Of a stretch of DNA of 64,000 nt, positions 8,679-15,840 are shown in pieces (positions within the stretch are counted from its first letter, which is position 1; each line of letters begins with the position of its first letter). A model generated the notes under the pieces. That model ran no database searches and was not told where the DNA came from. It was given only the letters and a program-made list of their open reading frames with translations. This stretch comes from Candidatus Melainabacteria bacterium (GTDB lineage Bacteria > Cyanobacteriota > Vampirovibrionia > Obscuribacterales > Obscuribacteraceae). The stretch covers positions 1 to 64,000 of the forward strand of contig DTSE01000164.1 of the NCBI GenBank assembly GCA_012965515.1. Reading direction: 5' to 3'. The position numbers and the translations under genes were made by a program.

Positions 8679-9909
8679 TTTGCCGGAAAGCATTGACGTT
8701 AGCAGGCGAAAATTTTTGCTTCTAGCGGCGACTTTAGCAGCTGGCAGTTTGACGTCCGCATGTTCGCGCGTGCGTCAGGAAGACTATCAGAAAGGCGGAA
8801 TTATTCAGGTAAAAGAAGGTCTCTCCGTCGCTCGTTTTCCCGAGAAAGAAGAGTTGATCATGCTGACTGATCGTCCTCCACAGCTCGAAACGCCTCTATT
8901 TTATTATCGCCAGGATCTTACGCCCAATGAAGCTTTTTTCGTGCGCTGGCATTTTTCCGGCATACCGACTTCCGTTGACCTGCAAACATTCAAACTTGAA
9001 GTTGGTGGACACGTTCAAAAGCCAGTTTCACTCTCCGTCGAAGAACTGCGAAGACAGTTTGAACCTGTGTCAATCGTCGCCGTAAATCAATGCTCCGGCA
9101 ATTCGCGCAGCTATTTTGCACCGCAAGTGCCAGGCGGACAATGGGGACATGGTGCTGTAGGTAACGCACGGTGGACCGGTGTGCGTCTAAAAGATCTATT
9201 AAACAAGGTTGGAGTAAAATCGCAGGCCGCGCAGGTTACATTCGCTGGTTTGGATGAGCCACCTCTCTACAGCATGCACAAATTTGTGAAAGCCTTGGAC
9301 ATCGACCACGCCACTGGCGATGATGTTTTGGTTGCTTATGAAATGAATGGCGAACCGCTGCCGATGCTAAACGGCTTTCCACTTCGTTTAGTGGTGCCGG
9401 GATGGTATGCGACTTATTGGGTCAAATCATTAGCTAAGATCGAGGTTTTAGCCAGTAAGTTTGACGGTTTTTGGATGGAAAAGGCATATCGTATTCCTAA
9501 AAACGAAAATGCCAGTGAGACTCCTGAGAATCTAGCGAAGGATACTGTTCCAATTAATCGAATGAACGTGCGTTCGATTGTGGTTCGCCCTGATGTCACC
9601 GACGTGGTGCGCGCCGGTAAGTCGTTTGAATTGGAAGGAATCGCTTTCGATGGTGGCAGCGGGATTTCAAAAGTGGAAGTCTCAGTTGACGGAGGCACCA
9701 CTTGGTCCGCGGCAAGATTGGATGATACCGATTATGGCAAGTTTTCGTTTAAGCGCTGGAGAATGTCTTGGACACCTGCTTCCAGTGGGAAGTTCAAAGT
9801 AATGACCAGAGCTACCTCCGGAGATGGAAGAGTTCAAGGAGCGCAATTTTGGAACAAGAGCGGTTACATGAGAAATGGAATTGAGCAGATCGAGGTTCCG
9901 GTGGTTTAG
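8638..9909 (+). CDS. sorA: Sulfite dehydrogenase, molybdopterin subunit (SorA-like)
   Basis: The 423-residue protein belongs to the sulfite oxidase family. A twin-arginine signal (SRRKFLLLAATLAAG, residues 22-36) indicates folded export with the molybdenum cofactor. The cofactor-ligating Cys is in NQCSGNSR (Cys152). NGEPLPMLNGFPLRLVVPG and GWYATYWVKSL are the conserved molybdopterin-domain segments, and the C-terminal ~120 residues form the Mo-co dimerisation domain. There is no heme b5 domain, so electrons must leave through a separate cytochrome, as in bacterial SorAB. It overlaps the upstream MBL-rhodanese gene by 41 bases, and the SorB-like cytochrome begins 4 bases after its stop. The predicted reaction is periplasmic sulfite to sulfate. 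Confidence 0.9.
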   Translation: MRTPQNETPKQATDLPESIDVSRRKFLLLAATLAAGSLTSACSRVRQEDYQKGGIIQVKEGLSVARFPEKEELIMLTDRPPQLETPLFYYRQDLTPNEAFFVRWHFSGIPTSVDLQTFKLEVGGHVQKPVSLSVEELRRQFEPVSIVAVNQCSGNSRSYFAPQVPGGQWGHGAVGNARWTGVRLKDLLNKVGVKSQAAQVTFAGLDEPPLYSMHKFVKALDIDHATGDDVLVAYEMNGEPLPMLNGFPLRLVVPGWYATYWVKSLAKIEVLASKFDGFWMEKAYRIPKNENASETPENLAKDTVPINRMNVRSIVVRPDVTDVVRAGKSFELEGIAFDGGSGISKVEVSVDGGTTWSAARLDDTDYGKFSFKRWRMSWTPASSGKFKVMTRATSGDGRVQGAQFWNKSGYMRNGIEQIEVPVV

Positions 9910-9913
9910 CGCA

Positions 9914-10354
9914 ATGAAAATTTTAAGAATGCCGGTTTTCGCGATCTTGATACTGTCCGCAGTACTCTATCTAGTGTCATACACTTGTGGAGCGCCGCCT
10001 GTGAAGGCTGAAGACACTAATTCCAAAGGCGAACCAACGCAGCTGAATGTACCCAAAGACGCGAAAACAGACAAGAAAGCAGTCCAAGTTACCAGCAAGT
10101 CGATAGAGTTGCCGCACTATCCAGCTGATTTTCCACCGGGCAAAGGAAAAGAGCTGTTTGTCTCTCGTTGTGGTGTATGTCATACGCTCAGATACGTTAC
10201 GATGCAGCCGCATTTCCCAGAGAAAACTTGGGCCAAGGAGGTGGACAAAATGATAAAAACGTACGGTGCCCACATCGACAAAAAGGAAGCAAAAGAGATC
10301 GTTGATTACCTCAACACAATTAAAGGCAAGAGCCCGAGCGTGAATAAGCAGTAA
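9914..10354 (+). CDS. sorB: SorB-like monoheme cytochrome c
   Basis: The ATG at 9914 gives 146 residues. An N-terminal hydrophobic signal or anchor (about 6-25) is followed by a Pro/Lys-rich linker and one c-type heme site, CGVCH (C86, C89, H90). Downstream, W-x-x-x-V-x-K-M, YGAHID and IVDYLNTI match the layout of SorB cytochromes of sulfite dehydrogenases. A Met in YVTMQPHF or DKMIKTYGA could be the sixth ligand. It lies 4 bases after sorA, and its stop overlaps the next start by one base. It is the predicted electron acceptor of SorA. Confidence 0.85.
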   Translation: MKILRMPVFAILILSAVLYLVSYTCGAPPVKAEDTNSKGEPTQLNVPKDAKTDKKAVQVTSKSIELPHYPADFPPGKGKELFVSRCGVCHTLRYVTMQPHFPEKTWAKEVDKMIKTYGAHIDKKEAKEIVDYLNTIKGKSPSVNKQ

Positions 10355-10893
10355 TGGCGGAATCACCAGACGAGATCAAATATTCGGATAAAGGAAGCGG
10401 CAACAAAACGCCCGTGATTCTCGCCGTCCTGATTGCTATTTTTGCTGCAGGCGTTTCAATTTGGGGAGTTAACAGCACCGGACTGATGGCCGGAATTCCG
10501 GATGCAAGCGCTCCTACAGCATCACCACCGACGGTAGCACTGCCGTCTGATAAAAACGAAAAGGAGCGTTTGCTCAAGTTAGGTGCAAGAGTTCATCAAG
10601 AAAGCTGCGCAGGCTGTCATTCTGTCGATGCAAAACTAATTGGACCCTCGTATATAGCTATCTGCAGGAAGTATGGCGAATCAACAGAAGTTAATGGCGC
10701 TCCAACTCCTGGTGTTACTGATCAAATCGATGTCAGCGCAATAAGTGCAATTAGTTTTGCCACCACTCATCCCAAAAACAATTGGCAATCATATCAGCGC
10801 GGTCCTGAATTGAGTCTGTCTGCAGAAGAGCGGCGAGCCGTGGCTATCTGGATCTTCAATTTCTCCAATGAAAGGGAGGGTGCGGATGACTAA
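10354..10893 (+). CDS. Membrane-anchored monoheme cytochrome c
   Basis: The protein has 179 residues. A short cytoplasmic N-terminus is followed by one transmembrane anchor (about 20-38), an Ala/Pro/Thr-rich linker, and a class I cytochrome c domain with CAGCH (C85, C88, H89). The following LIGPSY resembles the loop after the heme site in c5/c551-type cytochromes. It is probably an electron shuttle from the sulfite dehydrogenase to the fused oxidase encoded next. It starts inside the preceding stop (TAATG) and ends 8 bases into the oxidase gene, so all three are translationally coupled. Confidence 0.88.
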   Translation: MAESPDEIKYSDKGSGNKTPVILAVLIAIFAAGVSIWGVNSTGLMAGIPDASAPTASPPTVALPSDKNEKERLLKLGARVHQESCAGCHSVDAKLIGPSYIAICRKYGESTEVNGAPTPGVTDQIDVSAISAISFATTHPKNNWQSYQRGPELSLSAEERRAVAIWIFNFSNEREGADD

Positions 10894-13603
10894 TTCTCCT
10901 GAGAATCTGAAGTCGTCCACCATGCCTGCAGTGGAGTTCGGATTGATCAAGGCGCACGCGATCGCGGCTATGGTTACGGTGCTGATAGCCGTTACTTTCG
11001 GAATATTGGTATCACTGAAACTGCACACCCCCGATTTTGCAAGCGCGAGTCCGTTCTTGACGTGGGGACGATTGCGTTACAACCATACCCAAGGGATTTT
11101 CTTTGGATGGCTGGGCAACGCGTTCTTGATGTTCCTCTATTATGCTGTTCCGATGCTCTCGATGCGTCCCGTTCTCAGCCGCAAGCTCGGATGGATTCTT
11201 TTTAGTCTGTGGAATTTTGCAGTTGTTTTGCCGGGTTGGTTGCTGGTGCTCGCCGGCTTTAGTCAGCCTCTGGAATGGGGTGAGTTTCCACTTATTGTTG
11301 ATGCGTTTGTAGTAGTTGCATTTCTCGCGTCTGTCGCTCAGTTTGCAATACCATTGTTGAAGACAAGACTTTCATCTCTTTATGTCAGTGGCTGGTACAT
11401 TCTGGGTGGACTCATATTCACGCTCTTTGCGTATCCGATTGGCAATGTCATTCCGCAGATTGTGCCCGGTGCTCAAGGTGCTGCTTACAGCGGACTGTGG
11501 ATACACGATGCCATTGGTTTGTACGTGACACCACTCGCTCTTTCAATGGCGTTCTTTGTTGTTCCGCTGGTGACCAAGAGACCGATCTACAGCCACTTCC
11601 TGTCGATGCTTGGTTTCTGGCTGCTCTTCTTTGTCTATCCGTTGAACGGAACGCATCATTACGTCTTTTCAGCGATCCCGATGGATGCACAAAAGGGCGC
11701 GATCGTCGCGTCTGTTTATTTAGGCATGGACGTAATCTTGGTGGTGACAAATCTCCTCGTTTCCATGCGGGGATGTTCAAAGCTGTTAAAGGAAGACCTT
11801 TCTCTGCGTTTCGTCTGGATGGGGACAATTCTGTATTTGATTGTCAGCTTGCAAGGTTCCATGCAGGCGCTATTGCCTTTCAATCGTCTAGTGCACTTTA
11901 GCGATTGGGTGATTGGTCATTCTCACCTGGCAATGCTAGGCTTTGCTACTTTCACCTCTATTGGTGGCATGACGTACGTTTGGCAGCGAGTTCCGCACGC
12001 ACGTTTCAACAAGAGGGCGCTAAATCACGCTTACTGGCTTTTATTGATTGGAATGATCACAATGGTGTCGCTGCTGACTGCAGCAGGCATTGCCGAATCG
12101 AAAGTTTGGGAAACATCGCTTCCTTGGCTCGAATCTGTCAGAGCCGCCAAAGACTATTGGATGTATCGCACTTTCTCTGCCGTATTGGTGATCGGCGGTT
12201 TCATTTCGCTTTTCACATCCTTCTTCACTGGCGCAGCGCGTGAATCATCTGCCCAGACTGTATCGACTGTAATCGACAACAGTGCAGTTGGTAATCAAAC
12301 AAGAGAGACCGAGCCGGACGTAGACAATGAAATCAAAGCTGCATCGCCGGTACCCAAACGTTTGGGAATGGCATATGCGGCTGCGGGAATCGGCGGTATC
12401 GGTTTTTTCTTACTATCGTTCACTGTATTGGCTGTGATACCAGGTATGGCACTGCAAAATGAGATTGCAAGAACAAAGCCATCGACAATGTTACTTCCAA
12501 CTGAGCAAGAGCAAAGGGGTCGCATTGTTTATGCCAGAGAGGGTTGCGCTTACTGTCATACTCAGCAGATTCGCACTGTTCGACAGGACGTCGAGCGATT
12601 TGGTGCGCCTACTCGCGCCTGGGAAAATCGTTATGACTATCCTCAATTGTGGGGAACTCGCAGAATCGGTCCTGACCTCTCGAGAGAAACTAGCATTCGC
12701 TCTGATGATTGGCAATTGACACACTTGTATAATCCGCGCTCGATTGTTCCGGATTCGGTAATGCCATCCTTCCCTTGGTTATTCGATGGTTCGCCTGCAA
12801 AACCGAAGGCAGAAGCCGCTGATTTGCTTGCGTACATAAAATCTCTCGGTAAAGCTCGGCAGTTGTCTGGAAATGATCCAAAGCAATTCACGCTTGCACC
12901 GAATTGTGAATGTCCTGATGAAGTCAAGAAAATTGAAACAACTCCGGTGCCCCTGGACGCTAGTGGTTCGACGCGAACTGTAAATGTGCCACCATTTGAA
13001 GTTACTTTGCCTGGTGATGCTGCGAAACTAGCTAATCTTCAGCGCAAGGGCGCTGCTATTTTTGCCAGGAATTGCCAGGGCTGTCACGGAGAAATGGGAG
13101 ATGGACAGGGACCGGCGGCGGAAGGCTTGCTGCCGAAGCCTTCTGGATTGATCGAGGCAAACTACACAACCAAGCATCTTGTATCCGTGCTCATGAACGG
13201 AGTTCCGGGAACAGCGATGCCTGCCTGGAGAGACTTACCTAGAGGTGATATCGAGGCATTGGTTGCGCACCTCAAGACGCTTCCTGAGCGGCCCGTTTAC
13301 ATAACCTCTGCAGAAGAGATGGCAAGCAAGGAAGTGCAAGAGGGAAAGAAGATTTACGAGCAGAAATGTCTTTCCTGTCACGGTATTGAGGGTGATGGCA
13401 AGGGACCAGCCGCCGCAGGGCTTGATCGACCGCCCGCGAATTTCAAAGAAATTCAACCAGAACCGGATGATCTTCTAACGGTGCTTGAAGTAGGCGTTGC
13501 CGGAACGAGCATGCCGCCGTGGAAAGACCAGCTCACAGAGCAGGAACGGGACAATCTCTCAAGGTACGTTCAAGCATTTTTCGTGGAGGAGACCAAGAAG
13601 TGA
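10886..13603 (+). CDS. ccoNOP: cbb3-type cytochrome c oxidase, CcoN-CcoO-CcoP triple fusion
   Basis: A GGGAGG site six bases ahead selects the ATG at 10886, giving 905 residues. Residues 1 to about 465 form a 12-helix CcoN. H67 fits a low-spin heme ligand, H207 (WIHDAIG) and H257/H258 (NGTHHY) fit the CuB ligands, Y251 (FVYPLNGTHH) aligns with the cross-linked Tyr of C-family oxidases, and H345/H347 (IGHSHLA) fit the heme ligands. A CcoO module follows, with one helix and EGCAYCHTQQIR (C554, C557, H558), then RIGPDLSR. Two further cytochrome c domains carry CQGCH (C730) and CLSCH (C828), like CcoP but without their own anchor. All three core subunits are thus one polypeptide. CcoN-CcoO fusions are known; a three-part fusion is unusual. 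The preserved Tyr argues against a nitric oxide reductase. Confidence 0.92.
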   Translation: MTNSPENLKSSTMPAVEFGLIKAHAIAAMVTVLIAVTFGILVSLKLHTPDFASASPFLTWGRLRYNHTQGIFFGWLGNAFLMFLYYAVPMLSMRPVLSRKLGWILFSLWNFAVVLPGWLLVLAGFSQPLEWGEFPLIVDAFVVVAFLASVAQFAIPLLKTRLSSLYVSGWYILGGLIFTLFAYPIGNVIPQIVPGAQGAAYSGLWIHDAIGLYVTPLALSMAFFVVPLVTKRPIYSHFLSMLGFWLLFFVYPLNGTHHYVFSAIPMDAQKGAIVASVYLGMDVILVVTNLLVSMRGCSKLLKEDLSLRFVWMGTILYLIVSLQGSMQALLPFNRLVHFSDWVIGHSHLAMLGFATFTSIGGMTYVWQRVPHARFNKRALNHAYWLLLIGMITMVSLLTAAGIAESKVWETSLPWLESVRAAKDYWMYRTFSAVLVIGGFISLFTSFFTGAARESSAQTVSTVIDNSAVGNQTRETEPDVDNEIKAASPVPKRLGMAYAAAGIGGIGFFLLSFTVLAVIPGMALQNEIARTKPSTMLLPTEQEQRGRIVYAREGCAYCHTQQIRTVRQDVERFGAPTRAWENRYDYPQLWGTRRIGPDLSRETSIRSDDWQLTHLYNPRSIVPDSVMPSFPWLFDGSPAKPKAEAADLLAYIKSLGKARQLSGNDPKQFTLAPNCECPDEVKKIETTPVPLDASGSTRTVNVPPFEVTLPGDAAKLANLQRKGAAIFARNCQGCHGEMGDGQGPAAEGLLPKPSGLIEANYTTKHLVSVLMNGVPGTAMPAWRDLPRGDIEALVAHLKTLPERPVYITSAEEMASKEVQEGKKIYEQKCLSCHGIEGDGKGPAAAGLDRPPANFKEIQPEPDDLLTVLEVGVAGTSMPPWKDQLTEQERDNLSRYVQAFFVEETKK

Positions 13604-13770
13604 TCTACGGTCTACTTATCCTGATGACTGTTCTAATTGGTGCTTACGTTTTGGCTTGGTTCGTCAGCCCATCGTTGCGCAAATGTTTGGAAAGACCAAA
13701 TCAAAATTTGTTGGATAACAGTGAAAAGTTCGAGCAAGTGCACAAAAACTCTAGCGGAGTGCTGAAATGA
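13600..13770 (+). CDS. Small single-helix membrane protein of the oxidase operon (CcoQ/CcoS-like)
   Basis: A GTG start at 13600 overlaps the oxidase stop in GTGA, with a GGAGGAG ribosome-binding site upstream. The product has 56 residues: a membrane helix at once from residue 2 to about 24 (IYGLLILMTVLIGAYVLAWF), then a short charged tail. Size, topology and position match the tiny CcoQ or CcoS proteins of cbb3 operons, but sequence alone does not decide between them. Its stop overlaps the start of the SnoaL-like gene in ATGA. Confidence 0.75.
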   Translation: MIYGLLILMTVLIGAYVLAWFVSPSLRKCLERPNQNLLDNSEKFEQVHKNSSGVLK

Positions 13771-14159
13771 AGGGCGAGGATAAAGTCGAGATTCAAGAGC
13801 TGACCGCGCGTTATGCCAACGCGATGGACGATACCGACCTCGACTCATGGATGGCGACCTGGGATGCGAACGGATTGTGGAAAGGGGGATTGGGAGATTT
13901 CCAGGGAACCGATAAGCTGAAGAAACTCTTTGCTGCACTAGGCGAGCGGATTAAGAACAGACGCCACGTGATGACCAATTTTGTAATCGAGGGAGATGAC
14001 GCGCAGGCGACGCAGCGTTGTTACATGTTGGTGTTCGATCGAGTGAATGAAGCTCGACTCATAGCTTCGGGCGTTTACAATGACCGCCTAATTAAGTCTG
14101 ACGGTAAGTGGAAGTTTCTGGAGCGCCGGGTAGCTCTTGACCCGAGTTTCCGACCATAG
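13767..14159 (+). CDS. SnoaL-like / NTF2-fold protein
   Basis: This 130-residue protein has the layout of the SnoaL-like (NTF2) fold: an N-terminal helix with IQELTARYANAMDD, then SWMATWDANGLW, and a C-terminal strand-rich half ending GKWKFLERRV. There is no signal peptide. Members of the fold include dehydratases, isomerases and ligand-binding proteins. A polar pocket is likely but no specific substrate is indicated. It is the last gene of the sulfur/oxidase operon and overlaps the preceding gene by 4 bases, so a link to that pathway is inferred only from coupling. Confidence 0.75.
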   Translation: MKGEDKVEIQELTARYANAMDDTDLDSWMATWDANGLWKGGLGDFQGTDKLKKLFAALGERIKNRRHVMTNFVIEGDDAQATQRCYMLVFDRVNEARLIASGVYNDRLIKSDGKWKFLERRVALDPSFRP

Positions 14160-14179
14160 GATCCCAAAGGAATTTGATC

Positions 14180-15424
14180 ATGCTGAAACAGATTGTTATT
14201 GCTCTTAGCTCGGTTGTCATGCTGTCTGGTGCATGTTGGGCTAATGACATTGAAGTTCAGGAGAAGATTCGCACAAAGAGCGGCGAATGGATGGCGCAGA
14301 TGCGTCAGGTGGATAAACTCAAGGCTCAGAAGAAGTGGGACGAAGCTGAAGCCATTATTCGCAAGATAATGGATGAAAGGCAAGAACTGAAGCTTAACCT
14401 GAGCGGTGAAAAGAGATCTTTAGCTGAGCTATTCACGGCTTCAGGCAAACTGGCCGACGCCGAAAAAATGTACAAGGAGCAAATTGCAGATCGAGAAACT
14501 CACGATGGGGTGGAGGATTTCATACTGGTTCCTGTCTTGAATCAATATGCTGAATTTCTGCGTGCTCACGGTAGAGCGAAAGAAGCTGTTCCGATAGAGC
14601 AACGTGCAAAGGCAATTGAAGCCGATGTAAACAAGCCACCCAAAAAACAAATCGCTGCAATTATGGGTGATGCCAAACTCAATAACAACGACAAGTATTC
14701 AAAGCTCTGCGATCTCGGCAAGCGATACTTGGATAGCGACAATGCCACCAAAGCATCATTCGCTTGCACTGAAGCGATCAAAGTGAATCCGTACAAGTCC
14801 AGAGCCTACAAGATGCGTGCTCAGACTTACTACCAGTTGGAAAAACTGCAGCTCGCGCTCGACGATCTCAATAACGCCCTCAAAGCAGACCCGAAAGATG
14901 CAGAAGCGCTCTTCGATCGTGGCCGTCTCTATCAAAGTTTGAACAAACCACTTAAAGCACTTAAGGACTTTGATTCCTCAATTGCTTTGCGACCGGATGA
15001 TGTTGACACCCTTGGTTATCGAGCTAAGCAGTATGCAGCGCTGGGACAAATCGACAAGGCGATTGCCGACTATACAGCCGCCATTAAAGCTCAGCCGCGT
15101 TCTCATTGGGCTTACATTCAGCGTTCCTTGCTCTACCGTGATAACAAAAAAGATACCGCTCAGGCGCTCAAGGACATCGATAAGGCGCTCTCACTCGCGC
15201 CCAGAAACATCGATGACTGGGAGTTGCGTGCCGAAACGCTCATGAAAGCCAGGCGCATGAAAGAGGCAACGGCCGATGCGACCAAGATGATCGAAATCGA
15301 GCCACAAAGCACTCAGGGATACTCAATGCGGTCAAGAATCTATAAAACCATTGAGGGACCAAAATCCAAGAATGCCGCTGCCGACCTGGCGACCATCGAA
15401 AAGCTGAGAAAAGCGCCCCAATAG
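14180..15424 (+). CDS. Exported tetratricopeptide-repeat protein
   Basis: An AAAGGA site 8 bases upstream selects the ATG at 14180, giving 414 residues. A signal peptide (MLKQIVIALSSVVMLSGACWA) precedes at least five TPR units from about residue 180 on, recognisable by motifs such as A-x-x-D-x-x-x-A-L-x-x-x-P and A-x-x-x-R-G/A. The first ~150 residues are also helical and may hold degenerate repeats. It is a periplasmic protein-protein interaction scaffold of unknown partner. It begins 20 bases after the sulfur operon and may be read through from it. Confidence 0.85.
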   Translation: MLKQIVIALSSVVMLSGACWANDIEVQEKIRTKSGEWMAQMRQVDKLKAQKKWDEAEAIIRKIMDERQELKLNLSGEKRSLAELFTASGKLADAEKMYKEQIADRETHDGVEDFILVPVLNQYAEFLRAHGRAKEAVPIEQRAKAIEADVNKPPKKQIAAIMGDAKLNNNDKYSKLCDLGKRYLDSDNATKASFACTEAIKVNPYKSRAYKMRAQTYYQLEKLQLALDDLNNALKADPKDAEALFDRGRLYQSLNKPLKALKDFDSSIALRPDDVDTLGYRAKQYAALGQIDKAIADYTAAIKAQPRSHWAYIQRSLLYRDNKKDTAQALKDIDKALSLAPRNIDDWELRAETLMKARRMKEATADATKMIEIEPQSTQGYSMRSRIYKTIEGPKSKNAAADLATIEKLRKAPQ

Positions 15425-15483
15425 TTAGGCATTTTAGGAACAGCGCCTGTATATATCCGTCTAGATCCCCATTGGTTTGTTCT

Positions 15484-15521
15484 CCTGTTATATGAGAAGA
15501 TGACCTGGGTCTCCTAACAGG
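15484..15521 (+). promoter_or_regulatory. Leader stem-loop touching a ribosome-binding site
   Basis: CCTGTTA at 15484-15490 pairs with TAACAGG at 15515-15521, with an inner GAGA/TCTC pair. The 3' arm runs directly into AAAGGA, the ribosome-binding site of the gene at 15532. Folding could hide or expose that site. It is seen only as sequence complementarity. Confidence 0.4.
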
Positions 15522-15531
15522 AAAGGACGAG

Positions 15532-15840
15532 ATGATGAACAGGTTTGCGATTGCTTTGTCTGTGGTTTTGTTTGCTGCGTTCAGCCTTATTCCGGCTGCA
15601 GACGCGGGGGCGGTTACCAAAGGCATCAAAAAGGGTTATAACGCCACTGCAAACGGTGTTAAGAAGAGCGTTCGGGTTACAGAGAGGGGCACAAAGAAAG
15701 GGCTTAGAGTTACGGAAGGCGGTGTGAAGAAAGGCGTCAAAGTCACAGTTGGCGGCACCAAAAAGGGCCTGCGTGCGACTGATCAGGGCGTGAAGAAAGC
15801 CTGGCGCAGCACAACCAAATTCGTGAAGAAGGTGTTTTGA
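15532..15840 (+). CDS. Secreted protein made of 11-residue Lys-rich repeats
   Basis: The product has 102 residues. A signal peptide (residues 1-25, ending ADAGA) is followed by six and a half tandem 11-residue units beginning at Gly31. Their consensus is G-V/T-K-K-G-x-R/K-x-T-x-x, and the array ends in FVKKVF. The mature protein is strongly basic. Eleven-residue periods occur in apolipoprotein-like and LEA-like amphipathic helices that lie on membranes or bind polyanions, so a surface- or DNA-coating role is possible but not shown. The stop overlaps the TTG start of the VWA gene, so the two are coupled. Confidence 0.75.
   Translation: MMNRFAIALSVVLFAAFSLIPAADAGAVTKGIKKGYNATANGVKKSVRVTERGTKKGLRVTEGGVKKGVKVTVGGTKKGLRATDQGVKKAWRSTTKFVKKVF
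15622..15837 (+). repeat. 33-bp coding minisatellite
   Basis: The DNA repeats with a 33-base period matching the 11-codon units of the protein. Units such as GGCACAAAGAAAGGGCTT and GGCACCAAAAAGGGCCTG are clearly related but diverged, which suggests old expansion with selection on the protein rather than recent slippage. Confidence 0.75.

Noticed and set aside
10886-13603. Nitric oxide reductase instead of oxygen reductase
   Set aside because: The Tyr aligned with the cross-link residue (Y251) and the CcoO-type heme motif favour a cbb3 oxidase.
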